Below, piece after piece: positions 8,267 through 16,307 of a DNA stretch of 64,000 nucleotides. The position numbers and the translations under genes are program-made. Each line of letters starts with the position of its first letter. The first letter of the stretch is position 1. Location of the stretch: positions 1-64,000 of the forward strand of contig DATJAP010000016.1 of the NCBI GenBank assembly GCA_035516155.1. The letters are read 5' to 3'. The notes below the pieces were generated by a model. The model made no database searches, was not told where the DNA came from, and worked only from the letters and a program-made list of their open reading frames with translations. This DNA comes from JAJYKN01 sp035516155. Lineage in GTDB: Bacteria; Nitrospirota; UBA9217.

Positions 8267-8581
8267 CTATGGCTTCACGAAGCAGATGTCCGCATCTTTT
8301 GGAACGTTTAGCCCGGCCTCGGCCTCGATTGCCTTTATAATTCCCGACGGAACGGTGCAGGCGACATGCCTCAGATGTTTTGCTGCGGAACGGTAGACGG
8401 GATTATTCTGGAAGGCGGTGAGCGCCGCGAACCGGTCAAGCACGGCGACGTCCTCGAACATCTTTTTCACCATCTCGCAGTCCGTATCGATCCGGAGCGC
8501 GATCTGTCCCCCTGCGCTCTTCTCGGCCTCTATCCTAACAATGAAACCGCAGGCTCCCGAATGTACGATGACCTTTGTCAT
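8267..8581 (-). CDS. small DUF6951-like protein of corrinoid methyltransferase clusters
   Basis: A 104-residue soluble protein. Conserved-looking residues are HSGACGF (about 7-13), DTDCEMVKKM (about 32-41), RHVACTVPSGIIKAIEAEAG (about 71-90) and a C-terminal DICFVKP. The pattern matches small cysteine-containing proteins (DUF6951, by memory) that lie beside MttB-type or corrinoid protein genes in methanogens and acetogens. The three conserved cysteines (C11, C35, C75) suggest metal binding or a redox role, but no function is established. It sits 30 bases after the corrinoid activator gene and has GAGAGAGG before its ATG. Confidence 0.65.
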   Translation of the reverse strand: MTKVIVHSGACGFIVRIEAEKSAGGQIALRIDTDCEMVKKMFEDVAVLDRFAALTAFQNNPVYRSAAKHLRHVACTVPSGIIKAIEAEAGLNVPKDADICFVKP

Positions 8582-8611
8582 GGCCGCCTCTCTCTTGCCC
8601 GGCTGACGCTG

Positions 8612-10594
8612 CTATGCCTTGATTTCCACGGGGCTCTTTGACTTGTCGAGCAGTTCCTTCAGGTTCGGGAACTTGTCTTTCATGTGCGGAATATGCATGG
8701 CCATCATGAATTCCCGCTCGAATAACGGGTCCGTGGCGATCTCGACAAACTCCACCCACCGCGCGCGCTCACTGGCCTCTCGCCGTTTGCCCCTGTTCAG
8801 GAGCGCCATGCGCGAGCCGTCTCCGGCCGCGTTGCCTACGGCATATATCTTGTTGATGGGGCAATCCGGAAACATGCCGAGTGTGAGCGAGGCCTCTCGG
8901 TCGATGTGGCTGCCGAATGCACCGGCCAGGATGACACGGTCGAGCGTCGTGATTCCCAGCCTTTTCATCATGAGCTTGGCCCCGGTGTAAAGCGCCCCCT
9001 TTGCGAGCTGCAGGGCCCTCACATCCGCCTGGGTGACGGTTATGTCCTGGTTGATCGAAGTTTCCGAAGCCCAGGCGAGCACGTATTCCGGCTTGCCCTC
9101 AGCATCCTTCCTGACCCGGGGCGTACCCAGGTCCATCACGAACCGGCCTGACTTATCGATAATGCCAGCCTTGAACATCTCGGCCACGACCTGGATGATG
9201 CCGGACCCGCAGAGGCCCTTGGCATTCACCTGTTGAATATGGGTATGCCAGTCCGCTTTGCCGATCACTTTATAGCGCGGCTCCCTGGTCTGCGGATCTA
9301 TCTCCACAGTTTCGATGGCTCCCGGCGCGGCGCGCATGCCGAATTTGATCTGGGCGCCTTCGAAGGCCGGGCCCGTGGCGCAGGATGTGGAGCAGACCTT
9401 GTTCCGGTTGCCGAGCAGCAGCTCGCCGTTCGTGCCGATATCTATGATCAGCACGTTCTCGTCCTGATTATAGGGTTCCTCGGCAATCAGCACGCCGACG
9501 TTGTCGGCGCCCACGAAGCCCGCCTCGATGGGGAGCACATGAATATAGGACGCAGGATTGATTCCGAGCCCCAAGTCGCGCGCCTTGATGTCGAGCGAGC
9601 TCTGGACCGCGGGTATGAAGGGTGACCGGCCGATGTACTCCGGGTTCAGGCCGAGGAAGATATGGTGCATGGCGGTGTTGAAAACGATCGTAAGATCGTC
9701 GATCACCCGCCCGGCGCCGGGACCGTCTTTTTTGACATCGACAACAACGCGCTCGATGATCTCATTCAGGCCCTGGATGATCGCTTTCTGCATGGTCTCG
9801 AGCCCACCGGGATTGCTCATGGCGTAGGTAATCCGCGACATGACGTCCTCGCCGTAGGGCACCTGAGGGTTCATCATGGATTCGGTATTCACCACCTTGC
9901 CCGTGGTCAAATCCGTGAGATACCCGACACAGGTCGTTGTGCCCACATCGACGGCAAGACCGTAGATTGCTTCGACGAAACCAGGCTCGATCTTGATGAT
10001 CTCCCTGTCCATCCATATCGTGACCGTGGCCTTCCAGTCACCTTTACGCAGGACGTCCTGGAGGTCCTTTAGCACGAGATAATCAAAGGTCAGCCCCTGG
10101 AGACCATAGTCCTCCTCGAGGAAGGTAAGCACGCGCTCCCAGTCGCCGGTTGTCATGTCATGAAGCGTCGGCGCTTTGAGGTCGATGTTATATTTCCTGA
10201 TTGCGGGATCGATCGTAATCGTGAGTTCCTTGGCCGCCTTGCGTACGACCTGCTTGCCTGCGCGGGAGCGTTCCGGAACAAAGACCTTGACGTCGCCCCG
10301 GATCTCGCACTGGCACGCCAGCCTGATCCCCGGCCCGTCCTGCGGCTTGATGTGCTTCAGCTCATCGGCCGACGGTTCGGCGGGGAAAATGTGCGCCATG
10401 CCCGAATCGATGTTGTCTTTCTCAAAGTAACCCTCTTCGATGCGGACCTTGCATTTACCGCAGACTTTTTTGTTGCCGCAGAGCGCCTCGATATCCACGC
10501 CCAGGGATTGTGCGGCCTGCAGAATGGTCCTGCCCCCTTCCACTTCGCCGCGCCTGCCCGAAGGCTGGAATATCACTTTATAATTCCTGGTCAT
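8612..10594 (-). CDS. RACo-type reductive activator of corrinoid proteins
   Basis: A 660-residue ATP-dependent reductase that returns inactive cob(II)alamin in corrinoid proteins to cob(I)alamin. The N-terminal plant-type 2Fe-2S domain shows CGNKKVCGKC (C39, C45, C48) with C94 as the fourth ligand. A linker follows, then the ASKHA-like ATPase core (DUF4445) with AVDVGTTTCVGYL (about 215), LIIDIGTNGELLLG (about 375) and AGAFGSHID (about 562). Length and order match RACo of Carboxydothermus, MtvD-type activators and CmuC-neighbourhood activators. It lies two genes after the corrinoid protein it most likely serves, with the QueG-like ferredoxin between them as a possible electron donor. Confidence 0.9.
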   Translation of the reverse strand: MTRNYKVIFQPSGRRGEVEGGRTILQAAQSLGVDIEALCGNKKVCGKCKVRIEEGYFEKDNIDSGMAHIFPAEPSADELKHIKPQDGPGIRLACQCEIRGDVKVFVPERSRAGKQVVRKAAKELTITIDPAIRKYNIDLKAPTLHDMTTGDWERVLTFLEEDYGLQGLTFDYLVLKDLQDVLRKGDWKATVTIWMDREIIKIEPGFVEAIYGLAVDVGTTTCVGYLTDLTTGKVVNTESMMNPQVPYGEDVMSRITYAMSNPGGLETMQKAIIQGLNEIIERVVVDVKKDGPGAGRVIDDLTIVFNTAMHHIFLGLNPEYIGRSPFIPAVQSSLDIKARDLGLGINPASYIHVLPIEAGFVGADNVGVLIAEEPYNQDENVLIIDIGTNGELLLGNRNKVCSTSCATGPAFEGAQIKFGMRAAPGAIETVEIDPQTREPRYKVIGKADWHTHIQQVNAKGLCGSGIIQVVAEMFKAGIIDKSGRFVMDLGTPRVRKDAEGKPEYVLAWASETSINQDITVTQADVRALQLAKGALYTGAKLMMKRLGITTLDRVILAGAFGSHIDREASLTLGMFPDCPINKIYAVGNAAGDGSRMALLNRGKRREASERARWVEFVEIATDPLFEREFMMAMHIPHMKDKFPNLKELLDKSKSPVEIKA

Positions 10595-10624
10595 TCACTG
10601 CCTCCCCAATCAATTCTTTCACCG

Positions 10625-11311
10625 CTATACGCCGTGTGTCTTATCGGATGCCTGTTTTCTCTCATGCTTGACGCTCTCTTGCGCTTCAATCGGTCTTCCA
10701 TAGGGGCAGATGTTGATGCACAGTCCGCAGTTCGGTTTCCTATCCGTCGCGCGCTTGGCCGCCTTGTGGCTCCTGCAGGCACCGGTATTCACTAGTTCGG
10801 CGAAGGGCGAGGAGCGGGACCATTCCGATCCCGTGATCGCCTGCGACGGACAGTACTGCATGCAGAGCGTGCAGTCGCCACACAGACTGTGCTCTATGGG
10901 TGTATCTGGCTCAAGCGGAGCGTCGGTCAGCACCGTGACCAGCGAAAGTCGCGGTCCGTACTCCGCACTGATCAGAAGGCCGTTCTTCCCGATCCAGCCG
11001 AGGCCGGCGGAGGTGGCCGCCATCTTGTGGTTGAACAGGGAGTAGAGCTTTGAAATGAAAGTCCCTTTTTTCCGGTCCGAGTCCGGCGGTATCGCCAGAG
11101 TACGGTACCCCCGGGACTTCAGAAACCGTACCGCGCGTTTCTGGAGCTTCATAAGCAGGCTGAGCGTGTCCTCGTTCAACCTCCGGTCGACACCTATGGA
11201 AACTGCGGTCTCCAGATGGGCGATTTCGCCGCTTAAAAATCCCCGGAGCCCGGCAAAGCCGACCACTGCAGCGCCATGGTCGAGCAGTTCTTTCTTGAGC
11301 GACCGCTTCAT
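10625..11311 (-). CDS. QueG-like double 4Fe-4S cluster protein (short form)
   Basis: A 228-residue homologue of epoxyqueuosine reductase. Visible features are GLGWIGKNGLLIS (about residues 103-115), a conserved QueG stretch, and two 4Fe-4S motifs: CGDCTLCMQYCPSQAI (about 145-160) and a C-terminal CGLCINICPYG (about 197-207). Real QueG is longer and has a C-terminal HEAT region, absent here. The ATG overlaps the corrinoid-protein stop (ATGA), so it is translationally coupled to it, and the activator gene follows after 30 bases. A role as electron carrier to the corrinoid activator, or as a maturation factor, is inferred from this position; queuosine synthesis is unlikely. Confidence 0.7.
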   Translation of the reverse strand: MKRSLKKELLDHGAAVVGFAGLRGFLSGEIAHLETAVSIGVDRRLNEDTLSLLMKLQKRAVRFLKSRGYRTLAIPPDSDRKKGTFISKLYSLFNHKMAATSAGLGWIGKNGLLISAEYGPRLSLVTVLTDAPLEPDTPIEHSLCGDCTLCMQYCPSQAITGSEWSRSSPFAELVNTGACRSHKAAKRATDRKPNCGLCINICPYGRPIEAQESVKHERKQASDKTHGV

Positions 11312-12000
11312 TTCGCTTTCCGCGCTTCAGCTTCATCCTTCATCTTCTTGAGCGAACTGATCATGTTGATTGCGTCTTTGAGCGCGTTCGTAGCATCCTT
11401 GGCATAGCCGTCTGCACCGTATTTGTTGGCCACATCCTGGGACACGGGAGCGCCGCCGATCATGATCTTGACGTTCGGATTCCTGGTACGGAGGTCGTCG
11501 ATCACTTTTTTCATGCCCGTCATGGTCGTCGTCATCATGGCCGAGAGGCAGACCAGATCTGAATCGGTCCGGAGCTGCTCCTGCACGAATTTGTCGAGTG
11601 GCACGTCGCGGCCGAGGTCATAGACCGTGAAGCCAGCCACGTCGAACATCATTTTCACGATGTTTTTGCCGATATCGTGCACATCGCCTTCGACGGTCCC
11701 GATCACCACCGATCCCTTGACCCCGAGGTCGAGTTGCTTCACGTGGGGCTTCAGGATGTCCAAGCCGGCGTAGAGCGCGTCAGCGCACATGAGCAGTTCC
11801 GGCACGAAGTACTCCTGTGCCTCGAACATGCGGCCCACCTCGACCATGCCGCTCACGAGTCCGTTGAAGATCGCGTCATTTGCATCAATGCCCGTGCTGA
11901 GGGCTTCATTGGCTGCTTCCTTGGCTGTGTCCTCGTCATACTGGATCACGGCGTTTCGGAGCTTTTCCAAGAGTTCTTTCTTTTTCTCTTCCGTTGCCAT
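11308..12000 (-). CDS. methyl-accepting corrinoid protein (MtaC/MttC/MtvC family)
   Basis: A 230-residue B12-binding methyl carrier. An N-terminal helical cap (about residues 1-90, including the MFEAQEYFVPELLMCADAL segment) precedes a Rossmann B12 domain. The lower cobalt ligand motif is GDVHDIGKN with His108, followed by MMTTTMTGMKKVI (about 153) and MIGGAPVS (about 181). These are standard for three-component methyltransferase systems working on methanol, methylamines or methoxylated aromatics. A strong AGGAGG stands before the ATG, four bases after the upstream methyltransferase stop. Its likely methyl donors and acceptors are the flanking MtaA/UroD-family and MtrH-family enzymes; which substrate loads it is not given by the sequence. 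Confidence 0.92.
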   Translation of the reverse strand: MATEEKKKELLEKLRNAVIQYDEDTAKEAANEALSTGIDANDAIFNGLVSGMVEVGRMFEAQEYFVPELLMCADALYAGLDILKPHVKQLDLGVKGSVVIGTVEGDVHDIGKNIVKMMFDVAGFTVYDLGRDVPLDKFVQEQLRTDSDLVCLSAMMTTTMTGMKKVIDDLRTRNPNVKIMIGGAPVSQDVANKYGADGYAKDATNALKDAINMISSLKKMKDEAEARKAK

Positions 12001-12004
12001 GGGA

Positions 12005-13036
12005 TTACCTCCTGTAATTTCTGACTTCGTCCATCATTGTCTTGAAATTTTCCGCCGGCACCGTGGGCCAGATATCGCACCCGGGCCAGACCGCACTTAC
12101 GCCGTCGTCCATGCATTTCCTGATGGTCTGGCGCACCAGCTCAGGCGTTCCCGCGACCAGCACGTTGTAGGGGTCGTAATTCCCGAACACAAGCGCTTTG
12201 TTGCCGAGCTTCTTCCTCGTTTCGGCCACGTCGTTCTTCTGGTCCACGCTGATTGCTTTTGCTCCGCTTTCCGCCATGAAGGGAACGATGTCATTCGTCT
12301 TGCCGCAGATATGGAGTACGCTCGGAACGGCAATTTTTTCGAAGATCTTCCTGAGATAGGGAAGAATCAGGCTCTTGAACACCCGCGGGGAGAGGACATC
12401 GGACGTCGCGCCCATCTCACGTACCGTGATATAATCGACGCCTGCCTTTTCGTACTGTCCCGCGACCTGAATGATCACATCCGAAAGCTGGTCAAGCAGC
12501 CTGCCGATCTTATCCGGCTTTTTGAAGGAGAGCTTCAGCAGGTCATTCAGCTCCATGACCTGGCCTGCCAGGGTAAAGGGGCCCAGTACATAGGATCCGA
12601 CCGCGGCCTCGCTTCCGATGTCCTTCTTCATGAGCCCAATCACATCAAGCATGAGTGGCACTCTGCCGCGCCCGGTCAGGTTTGAAGGGATGGAAAGCTC
12701 CATCTCAGCCTCGTTGTGGATCAGCTTTTTCTTGATCGTGGGATACAGCAGGTCCTCGGAATGCGCGTACACGTTTATCTCGCAGCCAAGGGCCTCGGCC
12801 TCGATGCAGAGGTCAAAGGGGGCTACGCCGCACTCGAACCCGAAGAGCCGATAGGTCGAGACCGCCGCGGCAGCCATCATCTTGGCATCCAGGTGCGTGG
12901 CCGCGAATTTCTGGTTCAATGCTTTCAGGCCTTCGGTGGTAACGTTTCCCATGCCGCTGAAGCATGGCGGCCGGTCCACGTCTTCTCCGGCAAAGAGCTT
13001 CAGAACCCGTTCTCGTGCTGTCATTGTCGTTGTCAT
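12005..13036 (-). CDS. MtaA/UroD-family zinc methyltransferase, copy 1
   Basis: A 343-residue TIM-barrel methyltransferase. The zinc site of MtaA-type enzymes is intact: LHICGK gives His242 and Cys244, and PGCDIWP gives Cys320, the same spacing as in methylcobalamin:coenzyme M methyltransferase MtaA. It could act as MT2, moving a methyl group between the corrinoid protein and a thiol such as coenzyme M, or as a UroD-type O-demethylase such as MtvB. The gene is separated by four bases from the corrinoid protein, which makes that protein its partner. Coenzyme M genes further down the same strand favour the thiol role. AAGGAGG stands before the ATG at 13036. A second homologue lies at 14918-15946. 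Confidence 0.85.
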   Translation of the reverse strand: MTTTMTARERVLKLFAGEDVDRPPCFSGMGNVTTEGLKALNQKFAATHLDAKMMAAAAVSTYRLFGFECGVAPFDLCIEAEALGCEINVYAHSEDLLYPTIKKKLIHNEAEMELSIPSNLTGRGRVPLMLDVIGLMKKDIGSEAAVGSYVLGPFTLAGQVMELNDLLKLSFKKPDKIGRLLDQLSDVIIQVAGQYEKAGVDYITVREMGATSDVLSPRVFKSLILPYLRKIFEKIAVPSVLHICGKTNDIVPFMAESGAKAISVDQKNDVAETRKKLGNKALVFGNYDPYNVLVAGTPELVRQTIRKCMDDGVSAVWPGCDIWPTVPAENFKTMMDEVRNYRR

Positions 13037-13171
13037 GCATCCTCCTTCAAATCATCAATCAAATTTCCGATCAAATCGCAAGGGCCGTCGTGGGACCCTA
13101 TAAAAACGATGCCTTATTTCTTTTGACACCCGGCCCCTCGTATGTGAAAAGTGCCGTCTTCTTGTCTTCGC

Positions 13172-14119
13172 TTATTTCCTCGTGCCCCCCGTCGTCAGCT
13201 TGCTGATAAAATCGCCGAAATAATGTTTGATCGGTATCTTCGCATTGTCCGAGATTTTCCGCGTCTCGTCGTAGACCAGCGTGCTCAGCAGGATATGCGC
13301 TGCGGCCACGGCAGGGAAGATACGCGGCGCCGTGACGATGGGGCCGTAAAAGTTGAAGTCGCTCCACATCACCGATGCCATTCCCTGGACAACAGCGTCC
13401 ATGGCCTTGAATCCGTCGAGGCTCCACAGGGTCTTCGCTTCCTTCCACATGTGCGTACCGTTGGAGTAGGCGCCGCCGCAGGGAAGGCCGAGCTTCTCCT
13501 TGATCAGACGGTTTGCGACGAGGGAGAAAGACGTGGCCGGCAGGTTCATGACCGACGTATCGACGATGACGGTCTCAAAACCGTCCGCGCCTTGGGAAAG
13601 GATGTTCTCCAGAGACTTCAGGCGGCCCGCGGGCGATTGATCGGCATCATCGAATGCTTGGACCACGACGTGCTTGATGCCGAGATCCTTGAGCCTTTGA
13701 ACCTGGCCCTTGATATCCTTGTCCCAGGGAGTAATGCTGTTATAGAGAAACTTGTCCTGGAGACCGAGCTTGGCCACATACTCGGTGGCCTGCGCCCTTT
13801 TTTCAGCGACCCACATGTCGATGCCGAAGGGCATCGTCGTTGTTTCACGGTAGAAGTCGATGTAGATCTTGGCTTCTTCCGGCGAGTTCGCCACCATCGC
13901 TACCATGGCCGGAATGCCAGTGGAGGCCGAAAGCTGCTCCTGCTGATTGATGAGGTCCGCGGCCTTCTGACGGTCGAAGTTCCCCTTCCGGTCGGTCACA
14001 ATGCGGTCCTTGTTATGGAACATCGAAGCGATCAGGAGCGGGGGGTTCTCGGCCGGCTGGCCACCGACCTTCATGCCGGCCAGGGAGAATACTTTTTGCT
14101 CTCTATCAAATCGAAACAT
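13172..14119 (-). CDS. MtrH-family pterin-dependent methyltransferase
   Basis: A 315-residue homologue of the H subunit of N5-methyl-tetrahydromethanopterin:coenzyme M methyltransferase. Bacterial relatives (CmuB, MtgA, MtvA, MtoA) transfer methyl groups from a corrinoid protein to tetrahydrofolate. Recognisable stretches are FDREQKVFSLAGMKVGGQP (residues 3-21), LLIASMFHNKD (about 27-37) and GLPCGGAYSNGTHMWKEAK (about 222-240). The start chosen is the ATG at 14119 because GAGG lies just upstream; an ATG at 14164 would add an unlikely extension. It is the first gene after the terminator at 14300-14330, so it probably opens the second transcription unit. It would give the methyl group an outlet to the folate or Wood-Ljungdahl branch. 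Confidence 0.88.
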   Translation of the reverse strand: MFRFDREQKVFSLAGMKVGGQPAENPPLLIASMFHNKDRIVTDRKGNFDRQKAADLINQQEQLSASTGIPAMVAMVANSPEEAKIYIDFYRETTTMPFGIDMWVAEKRAQATEYVAKLGLQDKFLYNSITPWDKDIKGQVQRLKDLGIKHVVVQAFDDADQSPAGRLKSLENILSQGADGFETVIVDTSVMNLPATSFSLVANRLIKEKLGLPCGGAYSNGTHMWKEAKTLWSLDGFKAMDAVVQGMASVMWSDFNFYGPIVTAPRIFPAVAAAHILLSTLVYDETRKISDNAKIPIKHYFGDFISKLTTGGTRK

Positions 14120-14299
14120 ACTCGTTCCTCTTTTCTCCAACCAGGACAATTCTAACAACATCATATGAAATCAACCCGAATTGAACAGCCAAGACGCGAC
14201 GGTATTCCGGGATGTTTTTTAAAGTTCTGAGCGCTCTTTGCATCTCCGCAGTACATGGTTTTTGCATGTGCTTCTGTGCCTGATAAAGGTATAAGTCCA

Positions 14300-14330
14300 A
14301 AAAACGGGGGAGCTTCCGGAATGCTCCCCC
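14300..14330 (-). terminator. intrinsic terminator after the CMD-family gene
   Basis: On the minus strand GGGGGAGC and GCTCCCCC form a perfect 8-bp stem (plus-strand 14306-14313 and 14323-14330) around ATTCCGGAA, followed by G and six T. It begins 12 bases past the stop at 14343 and would end the upstream unit before the MtrH-family gene. Confidence 0.85.
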
Positions 14331-14342
14331 TCAAAGATGAAT

Positions 14343-14861
14343 TTAGAAAACACCATGATCGAACTTCGGCTGCGGCAAGTATTCCCACTTCTCGCCCTTG
14401 CGGAACTTCGCTTCTATATCGAGGCACTTCAGTGCGTATTCAAAGGCATAGGGAATGCCGGGACCGCCCGGCACGAATCCGGCGAGGATCATACCGACCG
14501 ATGCGGCCTCAAAAATTTCGCCCGTCGTCGCCCCTGCGTTGATCGCAGGGATGACGTGGATAATGCACCGAGGTGAGCAGTAGCCAACGCCGCCGGACAT
14601 GAACATCAGCTCTTTCACCTTGCGGGAAAGGGCGCCGTCGCCGAAGATGCTGGCGTAAAAATCGGCAAAAGTCCTGCCCGGTTCCGGTGTGACGGTGTTG
14701 ATGATCTGGAACATGCGCGGCACGAACCCGCACTGCTTTTTCATGTACTCGTTCACTTCTTCCAACGTCATTTTCTTGTCTGCCATGTTTGTTACCTCCC
14801 CTTTGCCCGACGCACCTTGTGCCCCGGAAAACAGTTTTTTCAACTCCTCAAAAATCCCCAT
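14343..14861 (-). CDS. carboxymuconolactone-decarboxylase/AhpD-like protein
   Basis: A 172-residue (or 147-residue) CMD-fold protein. The usual AhpD redox motif CxxCxxxH is altered here: GYCSPRCIIHV gives C-x3-C-x2-H. Conserved CMD stretches are LSRKVKELMFMSGGVGYC (about 104-121) and GEIFEAASVGMILAGF (about 139-154). There are two well-formed starts: ATG at 14861 with GGGAGG seven bases upstream, and an internal ATG at 14786 (MADKKMTLEE) with GGGGAGG. The second aligns better with the family, so both forms may be made. It is the last gene before the terminator, 56 bases after the second MtaA/UroD-family gene. Possible roles are redox protection or handling of a thiol/disulfide; function unproven. 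Confidence 0.75.
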   Translation of the reverse strand: MGIFEELKKLFSGAQGASGKGEVTNMADKKMTLEEVNEYMKKQCGFVPRMFQIINTVTPEPGRTFADFYASIFGDGALSRKVKELMFMSGGVGYCSPRCIIHVIPAINAGATTGEIFEAASVGMILAGFVPGGPGIPYAFEYALKCLDIEAKFRKGEKWEYLPQPKFDHGVF

Positions 14862-14917
14862 TGACTAACCTCCCTTCGTATAAACCGAGATCCTCACCTC
14901 CTTTTTCTGCGGTCATG

Positions 14918-15946
14918 TTACCCTTTCCACTCATGGGCCACCTGGATGAACTTCTGGATATTTGCATAGGGAATGGTCGGCGGAATATCGCACCCCGGCA
15001 TGAGCACGAAGCCCCCACCCGTGCCAGCCGTCTTGATGACATCCTTGCACGCGTTCTCCACGTCCTGGACGGAACCGTTCAGCATAATCTTCACCGGATC
15101 GACATTCCCGCCAAAACACATCTTGCCGTGGAGCGTTTCCTTTGCTTTTGCCATGTCCGTTTTGTGGTCCAGGCTGATGCAGCTCGCGCCCGTTGCCGGA
15201 AACAGGTCAAGCCGGTCAGTGGTGTTTCCGCAGATGTGAACCAGGCTGTGGACGCCCTTCGATTTTGCCCAGTCAGTGAATTTCCTGAGATAGGGAACGG
15301 CGAACTTCTCGAACTGTTTCCTGGAGATAAGGTCGCCTGACGCGGTCGGATCGGCAAGGCTGATGAGTTCGAGCGTTTTATCGGCGATGAGAGGTTCATA
15401 GAGGTGCATCAGGACATCCGTCGCAAAGCTCACGACCTTCTCGACAAAAGCGGGCTTTTTGAATGTGGCTTTCATCATCGTCTCTTCACCGACCAGCCTC
15501 GCCCCGAGTGTAAAGGGGCCCCAAGCCGTCATGGTCACCGCATAGGTGTCGCCGATTTTTGCCCTGGTCTGACGTAGCGCTTTCTTGACGGTGTTGATCG
15601 TCTCGTCCTTGTCAAGATTCGCTAAGTTCAGCTTCGCGAGATCCTCCTCGGAATTCACGAAGTGATTTTCCAGGTCCGGCGCGCCCATTTCGCGGAACTT
15701 GATCCTGCCGCCGAGCGCGGCGATATGAAAATTGTTGTAACCCGAACCGGCGTAAACCACATCACACTGCAATTTGGCGCTCATGTCGACCAGGACTGCT
15801 GTCATCTTGTCCGCGTCTCGAGAGAGAGCCTCAAACGATGTCCCCCAGCCTTTGATGCTCCACATACCCGCACCGAACAGCGTCACGGGAAGCCTGTCCG
15901 TCTTGCCTCCCTCGAATGCCTTGAACAATACCTCTTTCGGTTTCAT
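14918..15946 (-). CDS. MtaA/UroD-family zinc methyltransferase, copy 2
   Basis: A 342-residue paralogue of the enzyme at 12005-13036, clearly diverged from it. The zinc ligands are conserved: VHICGN gives His237 and Cys239, and MPGCDIPP gives Cys319. The start chosen is ATG 15946 because GGGAG stands six bases upstream; an ATG at 15982 would overlap the receiver-like gene and has no ribosome site. Two UroD-family enzymes with one corrinoid protein would allow one to load the corrinoid (O-demethylase role, as MtvB or MtoB) and the other to unload it onto a thiol (MtaA role). Which does which cannot be settled by eye. Confidence 0.82.
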   Translation of the reverse strand: MKPKEVLFKAFEGGKTDRLPVTLFGAGMWSIKGWGTSFEALSRDADKMTAVLVDMSAKLQCDVVYAGSGYNNFHIAALGGRIKFREMGAPDLENHFVNSEEDLAKLNLANLDKDETINTVKKALRQTRAKIGDTYAVTMTAWGPFTLGARLVGEETMMKATFKKPAFVEKVVSFATDVLMHLYEPLIADKTLELISLADPTASGDLISRKQFEKFAVPYLRKFTDWAKSKGVHSLVHICGNTTDRLDLFPATGASCISLDHKTDMAKAKETLHGKMCFGGNVDPVKIMLNGSVQDVENACKDVIKTAGTGGGFVLMPGCDIPPTIPYANIQKFIQVAHEWKG

Positions 15947-15974
15947 AGCATCTCCCTTCGTTTCGAATGGATGA

Positions 15975-16307
15975 TCATCCAATTCCGATACTCTGAATAG
16001 TTCGTTTTAGGGCCTCGAGATCAACCGGAGATCTGGCGCTTTGCCACTTGTCGCCGCGGGAGTCGTTACCGACGAAAAGGACAGGTATGTCGGGAGCGAC
16101 AGTCTTGATGATCTCGGCCGCATCTTCCCCGGAGAGCCCGAACGGTTCCGAATCAATAATGATGAAATCATACTTTTTGAGCATGACCATGTGAACGGCC
16201 GTGGCCGGGTGTTCGATTAAGTCCACCTGAAATCCTTCATCCCTTAACATGCCGTAAAGGTTTTTTATCAAAATGGGATTGGAAGAACAGAGGATGATCT
16301 TCTTCAT
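15975..16307 (-). CDS. receiver-like (REC) single-domain protein, degenerate
   Basis: A 110-residue protein with the alternating beta-alpha layout of CheY-type receivers. The site equivalent to the phospho-acceptor is FIIIDSEPFG (Asp about residue 53). The acidic pair expected after strand 1 is missing (LCSSNPIL), and the usual lysine near the end is replaced in QSARSPVDL, so it may be a pseudo-receiver that works without phosphorylation. It has no output domain. It is the first gene of the leftward block, 28 bases before the methyltransferase start, so a role in sensing or regulating that unit is plausible. An ATG at 16322 is the alternative start. Confidence 0.6.
   Translation of the reverse strand: MKKIILCSSNPILIKNLYGMLRDEGFQVDLIEHPATAVHMVMLKKYDFIIIDSEPFGLSGEDAAEIIKTVAPDIPVLFVGNDSRGDKWQSARSPVDLEALKRTIQSIGIG

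Noticed and set aside
13151..14155. Plus-strand open frame of 334 codons opposite the MtrH-family gene
   Set aside because: Antisense shadow of a strongly conserved coding frame; its translation is His/Arg/Asp-rich and resembles no family.
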